From the NCBI RefSeq assembly GCF_027744825.2, contig NC_071335.1, positions 28,051,001-28,115,000 of the forward strand: DNA of 64,000 nt. Reading direction: 5' to 3'. The stretch comes from Synchiropus splendidus (taxonomy: Eukaryota; Chordata; Actinopteri; Syngnathiformes; Callionymidae). Positions 1 through 9,614 of this stretch are shown here, one piece after another. A program made the position numbers and the translations under genes. Under the pieces are notes generated by a model that made no database searches, was not told the origin of the DNA, and saw nothing but the letters and a program-made list of their open reading frames with translations. Positions within the stretch are counted from its first letter, which is position 1; each line of letters begins with the position of its first letter.

Positions 1-487
1 ACTTTTTAGGTAGTTCGGGCCACATCTCAATGTGGGTGCTTTTGGTGTGCATTTGTCGACTCCAGGCATCTGCAGCCTTCACCTGTGATAGAGACCATTC
101 AGACTGATGACTGAGAAATGAGAACGAGATTTTCCCATGCTACGTTGAAAACATGTTTCATTTGAAAAACTATATAGTTTCATATATGTTTTCATACATA
201 CTATATGAAAAACTATATTTTGGTACAACACAAAGGAGAAAACACACGGTCACAGGAACTAAGTGGATAAGGGGACCAAATCAGAAGTTACAAATTGTGG
301 TCACTGTAGCCACCGAGCAAGAAATGTAGGAGACTCAAAAGTATCTCATTTTAAGAGGAATTGTTGTTATTATTATGTGATGTGCTACAGCAAAAATATA
401 AAAAATAAGAGTGATCCGAGACACGACTTGTGTTTAATAGCAAATTCAGAGTCGGACAGTACCTGTACCTAGAACGTCAGTACAGAA

Positions 488-903
488 TAGGGCTGGAAGA
501 AAATACTGATACATGATACATGCTCAAATGTCATGATACTTGATTGCATGATATTTTGCAATACTTGATAATATGATACGGTCTTGATATTTTAAGTTGG
601 CCATATCAATATTTAATACATAGATACTTGCATATGCTGCTACATTTGTGACATGTTTGAGAAACATTTTCTTTCTGTACACTGGAGTTATTTTGTTGAT
701 AAAGGGAGCTGTTCTTTCCTCAGTCTAACTGGGTTCATAACAATAAACTTGTTTAATATTGTCCTACATCGTCTGATTTTTCCCCTTTAAAATGACTTCT
801 CTTGTTAACAAATATTAGAATGTATTGCTTATCTTACAGTATTGCCATATATTGCATCGGAGTACGTATTGTATCGTAAGATACCTGGCAATACACAGCC
901 CTA
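488..903. mobile_element. Degenerate non-autonomous hAT-like element
   Basis: The segment begins with TAGGGCTG at 488-495 and ends with CAGCCCTA at 896-903. This is the terminal inverted repeat seen at the well-preserved hAT-like element at 49471-50244. The inside is made of repeated TGATAC/TATTGC-like AT-rich words. The flanking 8-mers (480-487 GTACAGAA and 904-911 GGTCATTG) do not match, so either the target duplication has decayed or the two ends do not belong to one insertion. No transposase coding sequence is present. Confidence 0.4.
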
Positions 904-1574
904 GGTCATTGGCTTCCGCGTATCATTCTCCTTGTCCGTTCTCTGTGTTTTTTTCAGATCTCTTAGTTTTTAGAGTTATTGTAGCTTCAATTCTTTGTTT
1001 GCTTCTGATCTCCGCGTGTTTCCTGTTTCCTCCGATTTTAGTTTTGTCCCTCGGGAGTTCGTTTTTTTGTATTGTATTTTCAGACTCCTTGCTCGTGATC
1101 TCCCGGTTCGGTGACGCTTTTGGTTGGACTTATTTCCATTTTTGTGTACATCTCCGCTTTCTGTTTGGATTCTTTGACCTTTGTGTGATTATTGTGAATT
1201 CTTTGTCAAAATGAAATACTGTTCTTTGCTACTCTGATCTCCTGTGAGTCTTATTCATCACGACATTCGGGTCCCACTCCACTCGAAACATTACACATTA
1301 GGCTTTTTGAAGGCATACATTGTATTGTTGCCCAAATTATGATGCAAATATTAATATTATTGTACACCCGACAACACTGACTCCAGTTCACATTCTGCTG
1401 TCTTGGTAGATTTTGAATACTCCTCAGGCAAGTTGCTTATCATTTCAGCATATCAGACCACTTTGTATCCACGTGCCATCATTGTGCATGGTCTGGCTCC
1501 AAAGTGTTTTGTGTAGACGTATTACTCTGTATCAAGTTTGTCCTCTTGAGGACAGGGAAACTTTCCAACTTATC

Positions 1575-1791
1575 CTCACTCCCATGGTATAATATATAGA
1601 AGTTGGGAAAGTGGACTTTTGCTTCCTGCGCTGGCCACTAACGCATCAACGTGCAACACTGAAAGCTGCCTTTGATGTCAGCATAGGGAGCTTCTGTACG
1701 TCTCCTTGCACCTCGCACCTGCCCACCATGGCTATGTAGGATGCATAAGTCCAATTTCCCAGCATCAATATGTAACACCATGGGAGTGAAG
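1575..1791. repeat. Fold-back repeat with about 55-bp inverted arms
   Basis: The left arm (about 1575-1629, containing CACTCCCATGGT and GTGGACTTTTGC) matches the reverse complement of the right arm (about 1738-1791, containing GCATAAGTCC and ACCATGGGAGTG) with a few mismatches. About 110 bp separate the arms. This is the architecture of a MITE or of a snap-back insertion. No target-site duplication is obvious, and no open frame lies between the arms. Confidence 0.55.
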
Positions 1792-2975
1792 ATGTATGGC
1801 AACCGAAGGAAGCATTATACGAGGGTTATTGAAGTTGCTGGAAAGGCATAATAATGACAGAAAATGAAAGGCCATTCCTTGAAGGATGGAATAAAACAGT
1901 GACAATAAGAGCTATTAACTTATAAAAGAACTTTCAAACAATGTCTGGTGTTTGACAGGCATTCAGCACCCTTACCCCCGCCCTCCCCACCCGGGTCTCC
2001 ACTGTTGTTTTATGGCAGCCAGAGTTCAAAGTATTGCATGTTACAACCATCATCTTTCTCCTCCTATCAAGCCAACGTGTAACAGTCATGTTCCCCTGAA
2101 AGCAACCCCACCGCTTTGTTGTCATAAAGAATAATTACAATATAATTGCATGATGTATGAAAGCTCGCAGCGAGCGTATAACACACCAGGCGCACTATGA
2201 CACACTTTAGAAAAGTCAAGCCAACATTGTGAGAAGCTCGAGAAGAATGATTGTGAGCGAGAGAGCGTTTGTCTATGAGACCGAGGCTTAAGATGTGATG
2301 TGAAAACCATTCTGTGTCATGTGTTCACATGGAATTCATATTACTTACATGTGTAGAATGAAAAAAAAGCACATCAAGGTCGGTCCTCAGAGACCACCAA
2401 ACAACTTAGAACCTGCATTCGGGGAATAGGTTAATGTAACTGTAGATTTTCTTAAGTACATGCCATTTTTCCATGTGCTGCTGATAGAAAACCAAGCGTG
2501 AGTTAAACGCAGGATTCTTTGACAATACAATTTGATCACTGCAAAAAAATAGAAGCGACTACTTCAAATAAACAATGTTTTAATCTTTGGGGTAGAAAAG
2601 CAGTTTTTTTGGTTCGCTTCATTATCATGTTCAGCCACCACCTTTTCTGTTTTCTGTTCAGTACAGTGAAGGATCTCACAGGTTTTCATACGTCAAGGGT
2701 TCTTATCCGAAGTACAGACATCAGTTGAGCCATTAACAGTTGTTCTGGTCATCACAATGCCATCTCCTAAACCAGGATACCCACCGCAACTGTGTGCCCA
2801 AGGCTCATGTCCATGCACACACTAACAGATAATGTGACATTGCACCGCCTCGATGCAAGTAAACTGGAACAGCCCGCCCATAAAAATGAACCTGATGGGT
2901 CCAGTTGTGCAGAGACAAATGTGACGTGGTGAATCGGAAACAAAATGTCCCTCATATTCCACTCACCAATAGTTA

Positions 2976-4030
2976 CAGTTGAACCCAGAAATCAAATGGA
3001 GCCTCTCCAGTTAAGAATGCCTGAATTGCTTTCTTTAAAGATAGACGTTTGTATCTGGTAGTATTACCTTCAGCTGTCTGACCTAGTTCTAAAGGTCTAC
3101 ATATCCAGCCACAATCTTCACACAATAGGTAGCAGGAATTTTGTTCCACTCCTGCAGACAGAACTGGTGTAACTGAGCCAAGTTTGAAGACTGCCTTGTT
3201 CATACACACCTCATTCAGTTCTGCCCACTCATTTTCAATGGGGTTGTGTTTTTGTGACGGTCGCTCCAAAATACTGTAGCCAGATTGTTGGTATGCTTGG
3301 GTCATTGTCCATTTGGAAGACCCATTTGTGCCCGAGGTTTACCTCCCTGGCTGACGGATTGAGTTGTTGCTGCAAAAATTCCAGATTGTGTTCATTCCTC
3401 AAGAGGTCATTCACATGAAGAAATCAGAAAAAGAACATGATATGCCCCTTTGTAGCTTCTGCCCATTTGTCCTCCTCGTGTAACAAAGGTCGTAGCAGCC
3501 AAAGAGTCCAATTTTAGTTTCCTCAGACCACAGGAGACGTCTCCAACAACACAAAGGTCTTTGTCCCAGTGCACATTTCTGAACGTTTCTGGAGGAGTGA
3601 CTTCTTCCTGGCAAAGTGGCCTTCCAACCCATGTTGGTACAGGACTTGTTTCACAGTGGACAATGACACTGTCTTCACAGCTTCAGCCAGCATCTTCATC
3701 AAGCCTTCTGCTTTTGTCAGTCAGTTGGACACTCACATCATCTCACAGACCCCCTCTGCCTCCTCAGCAGTATGATGGCTCCGCATTCCCATGGTGTTTG
3801 AACTGGTCTGCTATTGTCAGGACAGATGAATGAGGCAACTTTTGCAAGAACTCTCACCAAAGAATGAGCCAGACTGATTTACAGTAGGTCAACAATTATC
3901 CAATGACATCTTTGTGAAATAACTGCAATGTTACACCAAATAGCGGTGTGTTGCAGCTGTGCCTTAAATACACCGATGCGCTGAACGCACTGAACCCAAA
4001 TGCTCTCACTGAACTTATCAGTTCCTACGC
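2976..4030 (-). mobile_element. Decayed Tc1/mariner-like transposon
   Basis: The left end starts after a TA dinucleotide (2974-2975) with CAGTTGAACCCAGAAATC, a Tc1-type terminal inverted repeat. On the minus strand, broken frames give Tc1 transposase signatures. Around 3480-3530 a segment reads LLWSEETKIGLFG, matching the catalytic-core block usually written LWSDETK. Around 3210-3260 a segment reads NPIENEWAELN, matching the conserved NPIENLWAELK block with the third catalytic acidic residue. The segment 3560-3900 also resembles the N-terminal part of the same element class. Several stops and frameshifts separate these blocks, so it is a pseudogene. The right boundary is uncertain; similarity seems to fade between about 4030 and 4250. 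Confidence 0.75.
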
Positions 4031-4304
4031 TATGATGATGTTAATGTCTGGGCTTACCCAAATTGTTATGTGTAAAGATTTGGAACGCAAATATTGGGCC
4101 GTTGTTAGTGTTGGCTTTGGCAGACATTTGCTGTAGGATTGTTTCAATGACCCTCTGCAACATCACAATATGTATTTCCATCTATTTATTTTTCACCTAG
4201 ATCAATCCTAGCGTCTTGGAATATTGTTGTAACATAATGAAAGAATGTCCTGCCACTTAGCAAATAGCTATAAGACAAACTGACGTACAAAGATAGACGG
4301 CCGA

Positions 4305-4337
<33 letters not shown>

Positions 4338-4342
4338 TAGAC

Positions 4343-4439
<97 letters not shown>
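4305..4439. repeat. (GATA)n microsatellite with GACA interruptions
   Basis: About 135 bp of tandem GATA units, with a short GACA block near 4320-4345. It is a simple-sequence tract and is likely length-polymorphic. It lies about 1.1 kb upstream of the fgf8 start codon. Confidence 0.97.
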
Positions 4440-4440
<1 letters not shown>

Positions 4441-4912
4441 CTGGATGTTATTTTGTTTTGATAGTTTTTTAGTCTTTCACATTGCCAGCTGCAAGAAAAT
4501 AAAAATAAAGATTATTTGTATGCTTTCTTTCCTTTCTTTTTTGCTGACTGCAGTCACTGAAATTTCTTCGGAATTTAATTTTTTCTTTGATGACTGTGCA
4601 CCTTCGCCACTGGGTGTCACTAAGATATCGATACCTATCAATATAGAGCTTGCAATGATCACCAAATTCATCCGGGAAAACAACAGTTTCTGTTGAGTTC
4701 TTCATTTAAGGATATGGATCAAACTGACTGCAAAATTAAGCAAGCATAAATTCTTATAATTTTAAGGGAAATTAATTTCTATTGATTCAAAATCAAAACA
4801 AAATGCACACAGAATTCACTGTGATAAAACAACTTTTTTCGCACAGAAAATAGCTATCATTAAGAGTCAATTACATCCATATCTAGGTGGGTGGGCGTTA
4901 CACGTCCAAAAC

Positions 4913-4937
4913 CTATTTAAATATAATATTTAAATAG
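4913..4937. repeat. Perfect AT-rich palindrome upstream of fgf8
   Basis: Two 11-nt arms (4913-4923 and 4927-4937) are exact reverse complements around the 3-nt centre TAA. It lies about 620 bp upstream of the fgf8 start codon. A chance AT palindrome, a cruciform-prone site or a homeodomain/MEF2-like AT-rich site are all possible; nothing in the sequence decides. Confidence 0.7.
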
Positions 4938-5039
4938 CAATAATTGGACTAAGTTCTGGAGCATGAAAACCCGACCAAAATGTACGTCCATTTGCTACAT
5001 TTCACTCCTCAAAAGTCTTTAGGCAAAGTGCTTTAACAA

Positions 5040-5558
5040 ATGTTGCATTTGAAACTAGCTCCGCCTGCTGAGGATGTTAACTTTCCCGCAAGTTCATTTA
5101 AATGTAGGAGTCAAATGCCGAATGCGACCGCAAGAAACACACGTGAGGGAGGAAGATGCGCCACTGAAAACTGCACCGCGGAGGGGATTCAGCAACTTGC
5201 AGGCGAAACGACATTGAATTTGGGACATTTTTTAAACTCCATGCAAACGGTGATCGCGAGCGTCCGCGTGTGTCATAAAGCAAACAGCTCTCGTTTAGAA
5301 GCGTCTTTGATGGAATTCTCCGGTCAGGGCTGCAGGACTTTCACTTTGGATCGCGCCTCCAAAACTTCTGGACTTGTCATCACTTTGAAGGATTCTTTTA
5401 CCTGCAGCTCCACTTTTGGAACCTCTCGCTTGTCACAAGTGCGTTTGCGAGGACCAGGATACGTCAGAAGTGAAACCATCCAAAGGAATTTTTAATTTCG
5501 CGGAGATTCCAGCGCACACAGTGGAGTATTCATGCATCAATATTTGAATTATTACAAG
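5040..5558 (+). promoter_or_regulatory. fgf8 upstream leader region with a long ATG-initiated open frame
   Basis: The 519 bases before the fgf8 start codon are less AT-rich than the DNA further upstream and contain CpGs, as expected for a promoter or 5' UTR. An ATG at 5040 opens a 151-codon frame closing at 5493-5495, 63 bp before the fgf8 ATG. Its translation matches no family I recognise. The most conservative reading is an untranslated leader that happens to be open. If the transcript starts upstream of 5040 the frame would be a long upstream ORF able to reduce fgf8 translation. No transcription start could be placed. Confidence 0.4.
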
Positions 5559-8500
5559 ATGAGGCTGAGAACATCGAGGTTTGGTTGTCTGTAAGTAAGA
5601 CGGATTGACAAGAGAACGCCCGCTTCTGCTCGCTATTAATCTGATATTTCATTTCCCATCTAGGTTACTTCAGTTCACAGCGCTTTGCTTTTACGCAGAG
5701 GTAAATATCTTTGTTTCACAGTCAACTTCAAGAAACAATTAAAGCTTAACCCTTGCGTCTGGACATTTCAAATTGGCTGCGGTAACGGTGGGAACACTTT
5801 ATTATAAACGCAATGGCATTTTGGCAACAATTCAAACATCTTGAAAAGGAGTACGTCTGAAAGGTGATGGTAAAAACATGTGTGCACAGGCACGGAGGGA
5901 GAAAGTCAAGAGGTGAAGCTTGGGGGCGGTGGTGTCTTTAACTGCGAAACAAAATTAATAAAAATTCATTGTATATATTTTATTTGACGGCCGAGGCCCC
6001 CTGTGACGTTAGCTTAGCCACCAGGACAATAGCTAGCTTCAATTTGCCTGAAAAAATATGGCGTCATTAACAGTACATTTTTTGCCCTACTGTTAACAGG
6101 GTTCCGTGCAGCCTCCACCTAACTTTAAACACCATGTTACCGAGCAGAGCCGGCTGTCGGACCGCATGAGCCGCCGCTTGACCAGGACCTACCAGTTGTA
6201 CAGTAGAACCAGCGGCAAACACGTCCAGGTCCTGTCCAACAAGCGGGTCAACGCCAACGGCGAGGACGGAGCAATGCACGGTACTGTCACCACTGTCGTC
6301 ATAGTCGTATGAATGTCATGACTTGGAAGTGTATAGCTATATCAAATTTTTAAAAAGAAATTACTAATTATGATCAACAAATCTGCTCTTAAAGATTTCC
6401 ACTAAGTTGAGTAAATGTCTTCAGATTTTGTTATTATAAACTGTGCTTCTCTTTGTTCCTATTGTTAACTCTGACTGTCAAATACTTTCTGACATTACGT
6501 TTATTATTCATTTCATGTGTAAAAATGAATAGGATGAATAGTTATAAACAGGTGGTTATCAACCATGCACTCTTAAAAAGTATTGCTGTCATTACTAGAG
6601 GCAATATGGCATATTTAATAATGTTATTTAATTGAGACATTAAAGGCACTGTTCACATGACAATGTACATGTATTTATCTAGGGTTTGTACAGTACTTTT
6701 GTACCTATATAAATGAGATTTTAACACCAGTTGATGAAGACTAAAACAAAATTATTGCATAGTTGTCTTGAAGTGTGTTGATGAGTAAGGCAGAAAAGAC
6801 ATTTCTAACACACATATTCACTAAAAACTAACTATACATATCATGAACAACAATTGTAATTAATTTATATATATATTCATATTATTATATTTATATTTTT
6901 TATAAGCAGAAAAGGTTTTGCATTTATATGATAGTTTTTTAACAGTTTGAACGCACACAAATCTGGTTTTGTCATCTGTGTTTGTCTGACCTGTCCAGGG
7001 TGAGCTTGTATTCATGCCAGCTGGGTTCCAGCAAACCCTCCCACTCCCTGGGCTTGCTAACAATATGCAAAGCCCAACATAATGGTAAAACAGTTAGAGC
7101 TTTAAGAAACTTGAAGTCACTTCTCACATGCAATACATCAGTAGGAGGATGAGAGATGACGTGTTACTAATGCCATTGATGTTAAACTGAAGTGTCACTT
7201 CCTGACCTTTCTCTCAAAGTTTTGACTCACAACTTTTAGGTGACTTGTCAGTGGAATACCAAGACCTCCACACAAAAACTGTAAAATATGAAATGCATTA
7301 TCCTCGAGAACATGGGATAGTGTTAGTGTAATGGTGCGTGGGCGTTGTAGAGCAGCGAGTGGAGGAATAATACCAGAGCCAGGATAAATGGTATTAATTA
7401 TAAACACAGTCAATGACTTGTGTCACCGTATTTCATCAAATTTATTCCTTCCGCTTGGTGTCTAATCTGCAACGTTGTTCTGTTAGACTTGAAAAATATT
7501 GTCTTCAACCTGGAACCGTGACACAGAGGATTTGAGATCCATCTTTCCACTGCAGAATTCATTTGAGCTCCTTTGTGCTCTGTGTGCCGTGGCCGAAACA
7601 TTGGCGATATTTACTAGTTGATTTTCAGTCTGTGGCGCCAACGGAACATAGATTTGCGTTCCTACTCTAGACAGTCTAAAAAGACATTAAACAATCAATA
7701 GTGTTTCATTTAAATTTTCTGTGCTGTCTATGTAAAATTCTACCCTTAAAAATCGATGGATTTCGGTAATTAATAAGTATAATTGAAGAGACTTGGAGAG
7801 GTTAGGAATTTCAGTATTACTTGACACGTGAAAGTTATTCCAGTAACAAAAGGAACGAAACCAAAGCACCCAAGTTAAGACACCAACTAGGATGTAGACA
7901 AACACTGCAATGATAAATCAGTCAAAAGACATTTAGCGCCTAGTAAAGCTGCGCTTTTACTTTGGAGGAATTTTAACATTTCTTTTTCTGTACTTTTATT
8001 GAAGTAAATGATCTGAATAGTTTTTCCATCACCGTCCGTGTGACTCAATTTACAAGGCGAGGTAAAGTAAGGCATCCTCACTTTATACCCTTTCCATTCC
8101 CAGCCTCGCCTTTGTGCTCTTTTGTCTTTCAAATTTCTCTCCACACACTCTGGCTACACTTACCTACTAAGTGGGTGTCAGTCTTGTCAGTGTCCCAAAT
8201 CTGACCGCTGCGCCGCGCTTGTGGCTGCGGCGCTGACCGCAGTATTGTCGCTCTCCTTTATCATCCGTCTGCACCGCATCCCGGCACATTCACACAATTT
8301 CGCTAACAATCATGAGGCCAGAGATCCAAGCTCTTTTTGCACTTTCATGGTTGAAGGTTTCCTGATTGTAAAAATTAAAAATAAAATAAATGAATGTGAA
8401 GAAAGGCGATAGCTAAGACATTGGCTCTTGGATCAAACTAATTGTTTTGTTTGTGTTTTTGTGTGCAGCGAAACTGGAGGTGGAGACCGACTCTTTTGGG

Positions 8501-9186
8501 AGTCGGGTCAGGATCAGGGGGGTGAAGACGGGATATTACATATGTATGAACAAGAGAGGGAAGCTGATTGGAAAGGTAACGTTTCTGTCTAAATATCTTG
8601 AGTTACAGCAAGACGTCTCATATCGAATAGCCTTCAGAAACCAATAGAAACCAATAGATGAAATATTTCCCACTTTCAAAGATCATTTAAAACAGTCGAT
8701 TAGTGTGTTACAACTTTCGACAAAAAGCTGTGTTTTTGCCGCACTTATCATGAGCTTCAGTGATTTAGCATGTAGCGCTATGTAAGCATTGTCTGATGGC
8801 ATGTTGCGGAGCGATATATATGTCACGTCCACAGTGTGGGAATGCGTCTGAAAGTTTCAAAAGCTTCAATAATTCAACCCCTTTTTTGTGTTTAGAGGAA
8901 AGGACGAGGGAAAGACTGCATCTTCACAGAGATTGTTTTGGAAAACAACTATACGGCGCTCCAGAATGCTAAGTACGAAGGCTGGTACATGGCGTTCACA
9001 CGGAAGGGCCGTCCAAGAAAGGCTTCCAAGACCAAGCAGCACCAGCGAGAGGCCCACTTCATGAAGCGGCTACCCAGGGGACACTTGCTCAGTGAGAGGA
9101 GGCCGTTTGACGTCCTCCCTCTGCCTGTGCACCCTGTAGGTAAGCGGACTAAACCTTCCCATCAGCAGCGCTCAGGGGGCCGCTGA
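5559..9186 (+). CDS. fgf8: Fibroblast growth factor 8 (teleost fgf8 co-orthologue)
   Basis: Secreted FGF8/17/18-subfamily ligand for FGF receptors, acting in embryonic patterning (midbrain-hindbrain, limb or fin, heart in known family members). Coding exons: 5559-5590, 5664-5700, 6100-6280, 8469-8575, 8896-9186; all introns are GT-AG and phases join cleanly into 215 aa, the length of mammalian FGF8b. Residues 1-23 form a hydrophobic signal peptide ([20 protein letters not shown]). The mature N-terminus contains PPPNF with Phe32 at the position that strengthens receptor binding in FGF8b. The beta-trefoil core starts near [16 protein letters not shown] (about 52-67) and includes [15 protein letters not shown] and a sequon at Asn137 (NYT). 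The C-terminus is basic, as expected for heparan sulphate binding. Context (dpcd, poll downstream) supports FGF8 rather than FGF17 or FGF18. The tail after residue 165 differs from human FGF8 and from zebrafish fgf8a as I remember them, so this may be the more divergent duplicate (fgf8b); I cannot settle a or b. The start ATG is the first in frame with the signal peptide. Confidence 0.95.
6281..8468 (+). other. fgf8 intron 3 (2.2 kb), no gene seen
   Basis: This is the largest fgf8 intron, between the exon encoding the receptor-binding N-terminus and the exon starting [11 protein letters not shown]. No recognisable coding exon or repeat family was found. A locally GC-rich patch near 8190-8290 stands out against the AT-rich surroundings, but I could not assign it a role. 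Confidence 0.6.
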
Positions 9187-9354
9187 GGCCTGCAGACACT
9201 CCTGAAGAACTGTGGACAGATCTGCTCAGAGGAACCACTACCAGAGACGTTGCAAAACTACACAGACTGTTTGCCACTTTCCTCTGATGAAATAGTGCAT
9301 GTTAACGTTAATCTCCTTATTTCCAAGTCTGGCAGCAGACCTTAGGTGTTGTGT

Positions 9355-9614
9355 ATTAAATCAGGGAAACAACTTATCGTCTGTATTCACGTGGACTTTT
9401 CCAACGTTTGCCGGCCCAATGGAGCAAAATGTTCAAAACTAGAGGTACAATGAAGATTGACATGGCAGCTACCTGTGGATTCCTTTTTTTGGGGGTAAAA
9501 CTTTTTCTGAGGAACCTTTAACCCGTTGTTTTCTACATATATGAATATATTTTTATGTAAAAAATGTAAATGAGGTGAAATGATGGAAATATTTATTGTA
9601 GAGTGTATATTAAA
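9355..9614 (+). terminator. Candidate fgf8 polyadenylation signals (ATTAAA)
   Basis: No AATAAA follows the fgf8 stop within 600 bp. Variant ATTAAA hexamers occur at 9355-9360 and 9609-9614. The second is followed by a T/G-rich stretch (around 9640-9665), which is typical of cleavage sites. Either could end the fgf8 mRNA; a 3' UTR of roughly 170-450 nt would result. Confidence 0.35.

Larger units (their letters stand above)
1..2975. other. Intergenic DNA upstream of fgf8, no gene recognised
   Basis: No coding exon is recognisable here on either strand. The open frames present (for example 825-1214 and 1952-2134) are short, of low complexity or overlap repeats. The stretch holds the hAT-like element at 488-903 and the fold-back repeat at 1575-1791, annotated separately. 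The T-rich stretch about 905-1290 vaguely resembles the 3' tail of a fish retroelement, but I could not support a family call. The rest is AT-rich and unassigned; regulatory elements for fgf8 could lie here but cannot be seen by eye. Confidence 0.6.

Noticed and set aside
825..1214. 129-codon hydrophobic open frame
   Set aside because: It starts inside the hAT-like repeat and runs through a T-rich tract, which explains the Phe/Leu/Val-rich translation.
4305..4439. CRISPR-like or satellite array
   Set aside because: Four-base GATA units with no spacers: an ordinary microsatellite.
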